Part shown: positions 5,605 through 12,938 of the stretch, in pieces
How the letters are laid out: the number at the start of each line of letters is the position of its first letter
Position numbering within the stretch: the stretch's first letter is position 1
The notes under the pieces: model-generated
The model's input: only the letters and a program-made list of their open reading frames with translations
Database searches by the model: none
What the model was told of the DNA's origin: nothing
Translations under genes and position numbers: made by a program
Source of the DNA: Thermoprotei archaeon
Lineage (GTDB): Archaea > Thermoproteota > Thermoprotei > Thermofilales > Thermofilaceae
Assembly: GCA_003649495.1 (NCBI GenBank)
Contig: QMRZ01000023.1
Location: 1-16,175, forward strand
Direction of reading: 5' to 3'
Length of the DNA stretch: 16,175 bases

Positions 5605-8253
5605 TTACCGCCTAGCTCCATGCCGCTCCAGCACAACCTCTAGTACGCTGCCAGCCCCCACCTCCACGATATCCCTAAACTCCACCACTACCTCGTCTCC
5701 ACGTCGGCGTACTGCTCTGGGCTTTAGCTGCGTGTCGTCCAGCCTCATCTCTAGGCCCTCCCAGCCGCTCTCAGCTCTGAGCACGAGCCTCCTCACCTTC
5801 ACGCGCCCGTACTTCACCGCCACCTCCACCCTCTCCACGCTCCCGCGCGCCTCCCTCAGGAGTGTGCCCCACCCGTCGGGGGTTATGAAGAAGCCCTTCA
5901 GGGGGTTTAGGGGCGCGTTCGGCTTAAACGTGAGAGTTGCCGATGGCGCCGAGTACCTGTAGCCCATGGCGGCCTCCAGCAGAGACCAGCTGCTCATAGC
6001 CCTCACGTAGTGGTCGCCGCACTCCACCTCGTTCCAGGGGTTCATGCAGCTCCCATCATACCTCCTCCTCACGCCCCTGACGATCCTCATAGCCAAGTCG
6101 TACATGCCCTCGTAGAGGAGGAGGCTCGCCACCTCGTACTCCACGCCAGTCCAGACCTCGTCGCAGTATAGTATCGGGGTCTCGGGGCGTCCGCCCCTGG
6201 GCCAGGTGCAGTTGAGGAGCCCGGGGTGCTCCTCGTGGGCGAATATCCTCCCCCGGCGGGGGAGGCCCCTGAAGTTCTCCCTCCAGTTGTACTTCATTAT
6301 GGAGAGCAGGGCCCTCCTCACGTGCTCCCTAGGTAGCACGTAGCCGAGCCCCAGCATGTGGGCCCACCACTGCCCCACCAGCTGCTCGGCCAGGCACCCC
6401 TCGTACCACTGGTACTCCAGGCTCTTGTCCCTGAACACCTGGACGTAGTACTCGCCATTCCAGCACAGCCTGTCGTACGCCCTGCTCGCTCTCTCGAAGA
6501 GCCTCAGCATCTTATCGGCATACTCCCCCTCTCCAAGCTCCTCAGCCATCCTGGCCATCGCGAGGAGTGATGCGAGGTACAGCGACCCTATGAAGGTGTT
6601 CGCGCCGTAGACCGATACGTCGAACGTGCTGGGCTGCTCACCCCACATCACCCCCTCCTCATCAACCTCGTAGTTAGTCAGCACGTAGTCCATTAGGCGC
6701 TTGAGCCGCGGCCAGATCTTCTCGAGCCACTCCCTCCCCGCGCCCCACAGGTACTCCCTGTAGGCCTTGAGCACCGCTCCCAGCATGCCGTCGATCGCCG
6801 GCTTCTCCGGCCCTCCGATGGGCCTGTCCCAGGGCCTAGGCAGGTAGAGGGGCAGGACCACTCTGTGGGGTATGTAGCCGCTCGGGTGCTGTTGGTGGAA
6901 GAACTCCACCTCCCGCATCGTCCTCTCAAGCTCGGGGAACAGCCTGGACAGCGTCTGCTCGTAGTTCCACACGTGGGTGCAGTTCAGGGGGCAGCAGCCC
7001 CCGTGCCTAGCCCACGTGCTCGCCCCGTGGCACCCCTCGAAGCCGTAGAACCTGCCGTCCTCAGCCCAGAAGCAGGTGGGGCTCCTTATGATAGAGATGT
7101 TAGCCGAGACCCTATCGAGGAGTGCGTAGGGGAGGGTGCTGTCGTAGAATGTGTCGTGGAAGAGCATGGTCTCCTCAATGAGGCGATTGAGGTTCTCGTA
7201 GACGTAGCTCAGCACCTCCTCCACTCCCTGGAATAGCTTGGCGTACATGTTGCCCACCCAGAATAGGCTCTTCTCGTCCCTGACTGGAGAGTACCCCTGC
7301 TCCCAGTTCACGTACCTGTTCGGGAAGTACCAGGCGTAGATGAACACGACCTCCCTCTCCTCCCCCGGCTCTAGCCTGAACTTACAGGCTAGGGCTGAGC
7401 ACCACGTAGCGCCTGGCCAGCTCTCCACGCCCCTCTCATCGTTCGGGAGTGTGCCGCTCCTCGAGAACTCCGCCCATAGCTCGTCGAGGCTACTCCACTG
7501 GAGGAGCCAGGTGTGCTCACCCTCGCCCACGAGGGCGAGCGCCACCTCACCCCACCTCGGCGAGCTCCTCTCGATGAGGGAGTTCCGCATGACCACGGCC
7601 GTCAGGCCATTCCTTCTAAGGAGCTCGTTGTAGTTGCCGCCGTAGAGCCTGAAGTTCACGCCCTTTATCTCGCCTACCCCATCCCATCCCACGAAGTTCT
7701 GGAGGGACGCCATTAGCGAGACCTCGCGAGGCTCCCCGCTCGCGTTCCTCACAGCGAACTGGAAGAGTATGACTGGGAGCGCCGAGTCCCTAGCGTTGAG
7801 CGGTATCAGGGGCGAGAATGCCCTCAGCTTGACCTCTACGGGCATCTCCTCATCCTCGTAGATCACGGTGGCAACCGGGTACTCCCCCACAAACTTCGTC
7901 TCGTCGACTGTGGGCAGCTTCTCGACGAGCTTCCTCAGCTCCTCGGGGACATGGTGGTCGTTGGCCAGCACGCCGGGCTCGAACTCATCCGTAGGGGGCT
8001 TAGACTGCAGCAGCTTGGCGCCAGCCCCCTCCACCCATATTGCGAAGAACGAGTAGGGGACATACGCCGTGTGGCACGGCACGTTCAGGACCTCCCATTG
8101 CCTGAGGCTGCCATCCCCGCATATGGAGATCGTGCCCGTGCCTATGCCGCCCAGCGGCATTGCAACACACCTCAGCCTCTCCCCCTCGTACACCACCCAA
8201 TCCTCCCCGCCAGCTCCCCGCTCAACAGCCAAGCTCAGCCCCCGGCAGTTCAT
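5605..8253 (-). CDS. GH116 beta-glucosidase (GBA2 / DUF608 type)
   Basis: Large (882 aa) family GH116 hydrolase of beta-glucosides, related to human GBA2 and Sulfolobus SSO1353. The N-terminal beta-sandwich domain opens with MPLGGIGTGTISICGDGSLR (32-51). The catalytic (alpha/alpha)6 domain starts near residue 370. The nucleophile is Glu432 in CTHVWNYEQTLSRLFP. The usual acid/base motif SDQxxGQW appears as AEQLVGQW (622-629), so by eye the Asp is replaced by Glu623. Other marks are HQQHPSGYIPHR, STFDVSVYGANT and EVWTGVEYEVAS. No signal peptide is seen, so it probably acts in the cytoplasm. It starts at ATG 8253, 34 nt after the helicase stop with no clear TATA between, so it may be read from the helicase promoter. 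Converges with the URO-D gene. Confidence 0.92.
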   Translation of the reverse strand: MNCRGLSLAVERGAGGEDWVVYEGERLRCVAMPLGGIGTGTISICGDGSLRQWEVLNVPCHTAYVPYSFFAIWVEGAGAKLLQSKPPTDEFEPGVLANDHHVPEELRKLVEKLPTVDETKFVGEYPVATVIYEDEEMPVEVKLRAFSPLIPLNARDSALPVILFQFAVRNASGEPREVSLMASLQNFVGWDGVGEIKGVNFRLYGGNYNELLRRNGLTAVVMRNSLIERSSPRWGEVALALVGEGEHTWLLQWSSLDELWAEFSRSGTLPNDERGVESWPGATWCSALACKFRLEPGEEREVVFIYAWYFPNRYVNWEQGYSPVRDEKSLFWVGNMYAKLFQGVEEVLSYVYENLNRLIEETMLFHDTFYDSTLPYALLDRVSANISIIRSPTCFWAEDGRFYGFEGCHGASTWARHGGCCPLNCTHVWNYEQTLSRLFPELERTMREVEFFHQQHPSGYIPHRVVLPLYLPRPWDRPIGGPEKPAIDGMLGAVLKAYREYLWGAGREWLEKIWPRLKRLMDYVLTNYEVDEEGVMWGEQPSTFDVSVYGANTFIGSLYLASLLAMARMAEELGEGEYADKMLRLFERASRAYDRLCWNGEYYVQVFRDKSLEYQWYEGCLAEQLVGQWWAHMLGLGYVLPREHVRRALLSIMKYNWRENFRGLPRRGRIFAHEEHPGLLNCTWPRGGRPETPILYCDEVWTGVEYEVASLLLYEGMYDLAMRIVRGVRRRYDGSCMNPWNEVECGDHYVRAMSSWSLLEAAMGYRYSAPSATLTFKPNAPLNPLKGFFITPDGWGTLLREARGSVERVEVAVKYGRVKVRRLVLRAESGWEGLEMRLDDTQLKPRAVRRRGDEVVVEFRDIVEVGAGSVLEVVLERHGARR

Positions 8254-8287
8254 GGCCCCCAGGGTACAAGAGAGTTGAGAGAGTGGC

Positions 8288-10132
8288 TCAGCCGCCCTCC
8301 CATGGCAGCACCACTCTGTCGAGCTCTAAGTGAGAGATGGGCTCCGCGAGCCTGCGCACGTAGTCGGGGAGCAGGGGCATGTAGCCCCTATACCTGTAGT
8401 CCCCGAGCACTATCACAGCCGTGTCACGCGGGCTCCTGAGCGCTCGGCCCAGCGCCTGTGACGCCCTCCTCAGGGCTGGGTAGATGTAGGCGTAGAGCCT
8501 GCCCTTCTCCTCCCCGTAGAGCTCCTGGTAGTACTCTACGTATAGCCTGGTCTTCGCAGTCGGCTTCTCAAAGGGGATCCCGGCTAGGAAGACGCACATC
8601 AGCTCTTCGCCAGGGTAGTCAGCCCCTTCCGCGAACCTCCCCCCCATCGGGCCTACGAGGAGGCCGCGCCCCTCCCTGGCCAGGGACTTGAAGGCCCTCA
8701 ACATCTCCGCGGCTTCAAGGCCACTCATCCCCCTCCTCTCCAGGAACACCTCGTAGCCCAGGGCCTCGGCGGCGCCGCGCAGCCCCGCCCTCAGGAGGCC
8801 CTCCTGCACTCTGTAGCTAGCGGTGAATACCGCTGCATTCCTCCTGACCCTGCTCAGGAGCCTGGCTATGGCCTCAACATACCTCCCCGCCATCTCCTCG
8901 CTCAGCTCCTCCCCCCTAGTAGTCAGGTCCCTCACTAAGTAGACTGCCGCGTTCCCGCGCCCGTAGGGGCTCGGCACAGATATCGAGTAGTAGCTGGAGA
9001 GGCCCACCGTCTCCGCGAAGGCCTCGACGGGCGACAGGGTTCCAGACATGAGGATCACGCGTTTAAACGAGCCCCAGACCTCTGAGAACGCCTCCGCCGC
9101 GCGCATGTCCCATATGCTCAGGTGCAGCCTGCCCCCCAACCTCTCGGCTATGAGAGCAACCCCCCTCACCCCGGATAGGGCGAGGGCCCTCTCGAAGAAC
9201 TTGGCGAAGTGGTAGAGGCTCGACCTGGGCCTCCTCCCCTCCCTAAACCTGGCCTCGCGGATTGCCTGGCCAGCCCTCAGGGCCTCCTCAAGCAGCAGCT
9301 CAGGGCTCGGGGGGAGTAGCTCCTCGGGCTCAAAGGCCTCAGCGTCATCCTCCCCTAACCCCCTGAACCTCTCCAGAGCCCTCCTCTCGACGTGCTCCAC
9401 GAGCGACTCCACCTCATCATCCCCCAGCTCCACGGCCTCAGCCCTCGCCCTCCTGAGGGTGCCCTCAGTTATCGTGTCTCCCCCCAGGTTGAGGCCCTGG
9501 AGGTTGTGAGCCTCATCCACCACGAGGATCGACCTGTGGAACGGGAATATGGACCTCAGGCTCCAGCCGAGGCTCGGGTTCACGACGTAGTTATAGCTGA
9601 GCGAGACCACGTCCGCGTACCTGAGGAGCTCCCTCTGAAGGAAGTAGGGGCAGACCCTCAGCTCGGCAGCTGCCTCAAATATCTCACCATAGGTGAGAGC
9701 TCCCCTCTCCACTAGGGGCTCGACATCAACTCCCCTCCTAAGCCTCCTGTAGTAGGGGCACCTGCTCCTCTGCCGCGAGCATATGTAGGAGACTTCCGTG
9801 TAGTCGAGGGGCTCGCCGAACTCCCTAGCCAGGAGGCACATGTCCCTCTTACCCCTGAAGCTCATGGCCAGGAAGTCGAGCCCCGCCCTCTCTCTGAACA
9901 CCTTGAACTCCTCCACGGGCCTATCCGTCTCACTGCCGGTCCTCACCGCCCACACCACTCTGACCCCGCGCCTCAGGAAGGGGATGAGGGCGTATATCAC
10001 GACGGGCGTCTTGCCGAAGCCCGTGGGGGCCTCCAGAACGATATTCCCCCGGTGGAGCTCCCTGGCTATGGCCTCGGCTACCTCGATCTGGTGGGGGCGG
10101 GGCTCGTAGGGGAAGCGCACCGACGTGAACAT
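8288..10132 (-). CDS. XPD/Rad3-like Fe-S superfamily 2 DNA helicase
   Basis: 5'-to-3' DNA helicase of the XPD/DinG group, expected in DNA repair. Walker A is APTGFGKT (35-42). Four cysteines (C99, C118, C125, C161) sit between motifs I and II, as for the XPD 4Fe-4S domain. Motif II is VVDEAH (204-209). The second RecA domain has GPMGGRFAEGADYPGE and motif VI QALGRALR (Q559, G562, R563, R566). The 614-residue length matches archaeal XPD. ATG at 10132, with a TATA-like box about 33 nt upstream. It diverges from the broken glycosidase gene and lies upstream of GH116 on the same strand. Confidence 0.93.
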   Translation of the reverse strand: MFTSVRFPYEPRPHQIEVAEAIARELHRGNIVLEAPTGFGKTPVVIYALIPFLRRGVRVVWAVRTGSETDRPVEEFKVFRERAGLDFLAMSFRGKRDMCLLAREFGEPLDYTEVSYICSRQRSRCPYYRRLRRGVDVEPLVERGALTYGEIFEAAAELRVCPYFLQRELLRYADVVSLSYNYVVNPSLGWSLRSIFPFHRSILVVDEAHNLQGLNLGGDTITEGTLRRARAEAVELGDDEVESLVEHVERRALERFRGLGEDDAEAFEPEELLPPSPELLLEEALRAGQAIREARFREGRRPRSSLYHFAKFFERALALSGVRGVALIAERLGGRLHLSIWDMRAAEAFSEVWGSFKRVILMSGTLSPVEAFAETVGLSSYYSISVPSPYGRGNAAVYLVRDLTTRGEELSEEMAGRYVEAIARLLSRVRRNAAVFTASYRVQEGLLRAGLRGAAEALGYEVFLERRGMSGLEAAEMLRAFKSLAREGRGLLVGPMGGRFAEGADYPGEELMCVFLAGIPFEKPTAKTRLYVEYYQELYGEEKGRLYAYIYPALRRASQALGRALRSPRDTAVIVLGDYRYRGYMPLLPDYVRRLAEPISHLELDRVVLPWEGG

Positions 10133-10161
10133 GAGGCCCGGGCCCCCGCGCCAGCCCAGCC

Positions 10162-10170
10162 CTAAAACCT
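10162..10170 (-). promoter_or_regulatory. Candidate TATA box for XPD-like helicase
   Basis: On the minus strand GGTTTTAGG precedes the ATG at 10132 by about 30-38 nt, with an AAG-rich BRE-like stretch just upstream. It predicts a leader of only a few bases. Confidence 0.35.
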
Positions 10171-10194
10171 TACGCTCAGAGAAGAGCGGAACTG

Positions 10195-10204
10195 CGCTAA
10201 ATTA
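10195..10204 (+). promoter_or_regulatory. Candidate TATA box for the disrupted glycosidase gene
   Basis: CGCTAAATTA in an otherwise GC-rich divergent gap. Transcription would start around 10226-10230, some 15 nt before the ATG at 10243. It now drives only a truncated reading frame into the tnpB insertion. Confidence 0.35.
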
Positions 10205-10242
10205 GCACCTGAACGGCGCACGTAGCTGGGACCTCCCCCGGG

Positions 10243-10332
10243 ATGGGCGAGTTGGGCGAGGAGAGGGTGAGGCCCTGGAGGGGGAACCAGCACTACTGGG
10301 AGTATGGGGGAGAGCCGGTACTGCTGCTGGGG
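10243..10332 (+). pseudogene. 5' fragment of TIM-barrel glycoside hydrolase gene
   Basis: ATG at 10243 opens a frame with RPWRGNQHYWEYGGEPVLLL, the N-terminal strand typical of DUF4038-like glycosidases (GNPHYFEYKGKPVLLLGG in relatives, from memory). Homology stops at codon 30 (GGG, 10330-10332) where the tnpB insertion begins. The frame then runs through element sequence to a TAG at 10387-10389. The matching 3' part resumes in the same frame at 11650 with GSDEDNLF, giving LLLG|GSDEDNLF on joining. No functional product is expected. Confidence 0.8.
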
Positions 10333-10333
10333 G

Positions 10334-10361
10334 CTGTAACATTAGACTGTAGCTTTCTGTA
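10334..10361 (-). repeat. Three TACAG direct repeats at tnpB-distal element end
   Basis: On the plus strand CTGTA occurs at 10334-10338, 10347-10351 and 10357-10361 (TACAG on the minus strand), spanning the tnpB stop codon to the boundary. The outermost copy is the very end of the element if the 10334 junction is used. Could be transposase or nuclease recognition sequence, or chance. Confidence 0.35.
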
Positions 10362-10480
10362 CTGTTGTGTGTCTTTTCATGCCTCTTAGCGCTATTAGAT
10401 ATGCCGACGCCGTATGTTTGTCTAGTCCATATCTCCTAGCAATCTCATCGTGCTCTCTTGAATGTGTTGTTCCTTTCGGA
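10334..10480 (-). ncRNA. Predicted omega (re)RNA scaffold overlapping tnpB 3' end
   Basis: TnpB elements make a guide RNA from the 3' part of tnpB and the element end, with the guide taken from flanking DNA. By analogy the scaffold here would end at 10333/10334 on the minus strand, and the guide would read the complement of the glycosidase gene just left of it (about 10314-10333). The 10480 boundary is an arbitrary working limit. I have not confirmed a conserved fold. Confidence 0.3.
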
Positions 10481-11457
10481 TCTACATAGTATACTTTGAT
10501 CGAGTAGAGTGGTGCCTTCACCGCTACTAAATCTATTATAGAGCGGCGGAAGACCGAAACCCTCCAGTTATAGTTTTCATGCAGCCTCCTGCCATTCCTA
10601 ATCCACAGGAGCCTTAGCTTGCCCAAGACCTCAGGATTCTCTAGAAACAACATCTTAACGCCGTGGTGGTAGGCGTAGCGGAGCATGCTGTGAACAGCCA
10701 TGCCGATGATGCTCCTAGCCCTCCTCCTCGAACAGCCCCTTCTCGATGCTTCCTCGAACCAGAACGTCCTAGCGTCTCTTAGCCTCCCGTACTTATCTAC
10801 TACTGCTAGGTTCAGCCTATCAGTATTAACGTCCACACCACCGTAGAGCCCTCCATCGCTTCTACTATACTTGGTTACGTGCCCGTAGTAGAAGTCCTTA
10901 GGTATGCCCACTTGCAGCTCCCCTTTAACGAACAGCTCCCCGCTCCTAACGTTCCATGACCTAACCACTATCCTTGGGTTATATGGCTGCCTTTCCTTCA
11001 GTACTGCTCCTATGAGTTCTCTATAGACTCCCGATGTTGTTGCCCTAAGCTTTATCCTCCTGCTATCTCTGTCATAGTTGAACGCCGTCACCCAGACCTC
11101 CTCCACGCTCTTTAATGTAATATTTCGTGGTGGATACTCTTTCTCGCTCTGCTGGAACATCAGCCAGTCTCCAAGCTCCACTTCCCTGAAGTCCACTCCT
11201 AGCCGCCTACATGACTCGTAGATGCCCATGACTAGGACTACTGATGAGTCAGCATACCTACGGTTAGGGATGACATCATACGCCACCCTCCTGAATGTGT
11301 TCTTCCAGGCGATCTTCGTAGCTGGCAGAGTAGGTAGCGCCTTAGCATGGGAGAGCACTCTATGCGTTGCTAGTTTAAACAGCCATGCCGTAGATAGTAG
11401 TAGCTTCGCTTCCTCGCCAGAGGCATTAAGACCAGCGGTAATGGTGACGTAGCTCAT
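10342..11457 (-). CDS. tnpB: TnpB-like RNA-guided nuclease lacking zinc ribbon
   Basis: TnpB/OrfB-type protein, 371 aa from ATG 11457. The open frame runs back to 11679, but the upstream part lies in palindromes and in the host gene, and the ATG gives the usual MSYVT start with a TATA box about 40 nt away. RuvC-like residues are D209 (GGVDVNTDRLNLAVVD), E273 (LFLENPEVLGKL) and D346 (RYGLDKHTASAYLIALRG), so the nuclease triad seems intact. The CxxC...CxxC zinc ribbon normally found between E and the last D is absent; the stretch reads VDPKGTTHSREHDE instead, as I recall from other crenarchaeal relatives. In studied TnpBs the protein cuts DNA guided by an RNA made from the 3' end of the element. 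Whether this one is active is unknown. Confidence 0.85.
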   Translation of the reverse strand: MSYVTITAGLNASGEEAKLLLSTAWLFKLATHRVLSHAKALPTLPATKIAWKNTFRRVAYDVIPNRRYADSSVVLVMGIYESCRRLGVDFREVELGDWLMFQQSEKEYPPRNITLKSVEEVWVTAFNYDRDSRRIKLRATTSGVYRELIGAVLKERQPYNPRIVVRSWNVRSGELFVKGELQVGIPKDFYYGHVTKYSRSDGGLYGGVDVNTDRLNLAVVDKYGRLRDARTFWFEEASRRGCSRRRARSIIGMAVHSMLRYAYHHGVKMLFLENPEVLGKLRLLWIRNGRRLHENYNWRVSVFRRSIIDLVAVKAPLYSIKVYYVDPKGTTHSREHDEIARRYGLDKHTASAYLIALRGMKRHTTVQKATV

Positions 11458-11487
11458 GGATAATCCCGAGTGGGGATATACCCAGAA

Positions 11488-11501
11488 AAGAAAGTTTAAG
11501 A
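11488..11501. promoter_or_regulatory. TATA box usable on both strands within element
   Basis: GAAAGTTTAAGAGA has a TTTAA core. On the minus strand it reads CTTAAACTTTC about 40 nt before the tnpB ATG, giving a leader near 10-15 nt. On the plus strand it has a purine-rich BRE-like AGAAAG directly upstream and would start transcripts near 11520-11526, exactly at the first palindrome. Both uses are predictions from consensus only. Confidence 0.4.
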
Positions 11502-11526
11502 GATTTACCAAGATATAGCCCCGGTG

Positions 11527-11575
11527 GGCTCTGGGTGCGCGAGGGGAGCATGGCTCCCGCAGCCCGCCCAGAGCC
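11527..11575. repeat. Nested palindrome 1 at tnpB 5' side
   Basis: A perfect 9-bp outer stem (GGCTCTGGG at 11527-11535, CCCAGAGCC at 11567-11575) encloses a 6-bp hairpin (GGGAGC at 11544-11549, loop ATG, GCTCCC at 11553-11558). The arm sequence GGCTCTG recurs at the host junction, 11650-11656. Could be a transposase-binding hairpin of the element end or part of a structured RNA. Confidence 0.6.
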
Positions 11576-11588
11576 GCGCCGTGATGAA

Positions 11589-11643
11589 CCCATCCGTGGC
11601 TGACGCAGGAAGATGCGCTTCGAAACATGACGCTACGGATGGG
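11589..11643. repeat. Palindrome 2, subterminal hairpin of element end
   Basis: CCCATCCGTGGC (11589-11600) pairs with GCTACGGATGGG (11632-11643): 12 pairs including one G-T, with a 31-nt loop. It ends 6 nt from the reconstructed element boundary, where IS200/IS605 transposases bind their hairpins. Just before it is GTGATGA (11581-11587) and at its inner edge CTGA (11600-11603), which resemble C and D boxes, but a complete C/D sRNA is not seen. Confidence 0.55.
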
Positions 11644-11649
11644 AGGAAC

Positions 11650-12889
11650 GGCTCTGACGAGGACAACCTCTTCAACCACCCCGAGCTCGCGCTGCGCAAC
11701 TTGGAGGCCCTCGCCCGGTGTGGGGGGAACTACGTGCGCTGCACCCTCTCATGCAGGGACCCGGGGAACGTCTGGCCCTTCGCGGAGGTCGGCGGGAGGT
11801 ACGATCTCTCGAGGTTCAACCCGGAGTTCTGGGGGGCTCAGGCGCTTCCTGAGGGAGGCGTATGAGCGAGGCGTGATAGTTCAGGTGGAGATATGGGACC
11901 CCCACGACTTCTGGGACTGGGGAGGCGATGGCCCCTGGTCCCGGAGTCCCTGGAACCCCTCGATGAATGTGAATTACAGAGCTGGCGGCACGATCCTGCG
12001 CGAGGGCTGGCCGCATCACCCCTCTCACAGGCCTAACCCATTCTTCCTAGCCCCCGAGAAAGGAGATGCCGTGCTCCTCGAGTACCAGGAGCGCTTCGTG
12101 GCCAGAGTGCTGGAGGAGACTCTCGAGTTCCCAAACGTGCTCTACTGCATAGATAATGAGGCCCGGGCGTCACCGGAGTGGTCCCTGCACTGGGCCAGGT
12201 TCATGAGGGAGAGGGCCAAGGAGGCTGGGGTGGAGCTCCAGCTAGCTGAGATGTGGGACCCCTGGGATTTGAGGCACGAGCTGCACCGCGTCACCTACGA
12301 GCACCCCGAGCTCTTCACGTTCGTCGAGGCGTCGCAGAACAACTGGAGCAGCGGGCGCGTACACTATGATCGGCTGATCTGGCTCCGAGGAGTGCTCGAG
12401 AGGAGCGGGAGGCCCAGGCCGATGAATAACGTGAAGATATATGGCGCCCCGAGGCCCAGGGAGCCGGCCATCCCAGCTCTCAATGTGGATAGGTTCTGGA
12501 GGTGCATCTTCGCGGGCTGCGCCAACGCCAGGTTCCATAGGCCGCCCACCGGCATAGGGCTGAGCCCCCTATCCCAGGCGGTGATAAGGGCGGCCAGGAC
12601 CTTCGCCTCGAGCTTCGACATATTCAGCTCTGAGCCCCGGCCAGACCTCGTGGAGTCTCCCCGCGAGGCGTACTGCCTAGCTAAGCCTGGTGAAGCCTAT
12701 GCACTCTACCTCCCGAGCGGGGGGCGCGTCAGGCTCAAAGCCGACTGCCGGGGCAGCGTGGAGTGCCTCTGCCTCAACCCTGAGGGGAGCTCCTTTACTG
12801 CGAGGGAAGTGCGGCGGGTGGAGGAGGAAGTTCAGCTCAGAGCGCCATCGGAGGCTACCTGGCTTGCGCTCGTGCTGCCGCGTGCCTGA
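11650..12889 (+). pseudogene. 3' part of TIM-barrel glycoside hydrolase, frameshifted
   Basis: Continuation of the gene begun at 10243. It is read in one frame from GSDEDNLF (11650) to NPEFW (11827), then in the next frame from GLRRFLREAYERG to the TGA at 12887-12889; the switch lies in a six-G run at 11831-11836. Conserved segments are GGNYVRCTLSCRDPGNVWPF, LYCIDNEARASPEW (Asn-Glu as in clan GH-A acid/base sites), LAEMWDPWDL, FVEASQNN, PMNNVKIYG and ANARFHRPPTGIGLS, as in DUF4038/DUF6298-like glycosidases. The end (AYALYLPSGGRVRLK) resembles the small beta domain that follows such barrels. The intact protein would be about 440 aa. Disrupted by both the insertion and the frameshift. Confidence 0.8.
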
Positions 12890-12938
12890 GGAGTGTTGGG
12901 GATGTATTTACACACGCTTTCATGCCACGGGCCCTACA

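Larger units (their letters stand above)
10333..11649 (-). mobile_element. tnpB-only (IS1341/IS605-like) insertion in glycosidase gene
   Basis: The insertion splits the glycosidase gene. Removing 10333-11649 (or 10334-11650; one base is ambiguous because both sides have G) restores CTG GGG GGC TCT GAC and the protein LLLGGSDEDNLF in frame. Joining needs no target duplication, as expected for IS200/IS605 elements. The insert carries one gene, tnpB, on the minus strand, and no tnpA, so it could move only with help in trans. It is clearly richer in A+T than the genes around it, a sign of foreign origin. The right (tnpB 5') end contains two palindromes; the left end carries TACAG repeats. The right boundary could instead be at 11527, because GGCTCTG occurs at both 11527 and 11650. 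Confidence 0.75.
11520..11649 (+). ncRNA. Possible structured RNA from plus strand of element end
   Basis: The plus-strand TATA-like box at 11493-11499 would launch a transcript at about 11520 made almost entirely of the two palindromes, and opposite in sense to tnpB. No known RNA family is recognised. It might simply be folded terminal DNA. An ATG at 11584 is in frame with the downstream glycosidase fragment, so the transcript could also yield a short chimeric peptide. Confidence 0.25.

Noticed and set aside
6865..7236. Plus-strand open frames inside GH116 and the helicase
   Set aside because: All lie opposite well-supported genes and have no domain or start signals.
11581..11656. Canonical C/D-box sRNA
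   Set aside because: GTGATGA, a 12-nt spacer and CTGA look like C and D' boxes, but no convincing C' box follows and the later CTGA belongs to the host gene; the spacer instead pairs in a 12-bp stem.
11458..11679. N-terminal extension of tnpB to 445 codons
   Set aside because: It runs through the palindromes and into the host gene; TnpB homology begins at the ATG at 11457, which has a suitably placed TATA box.
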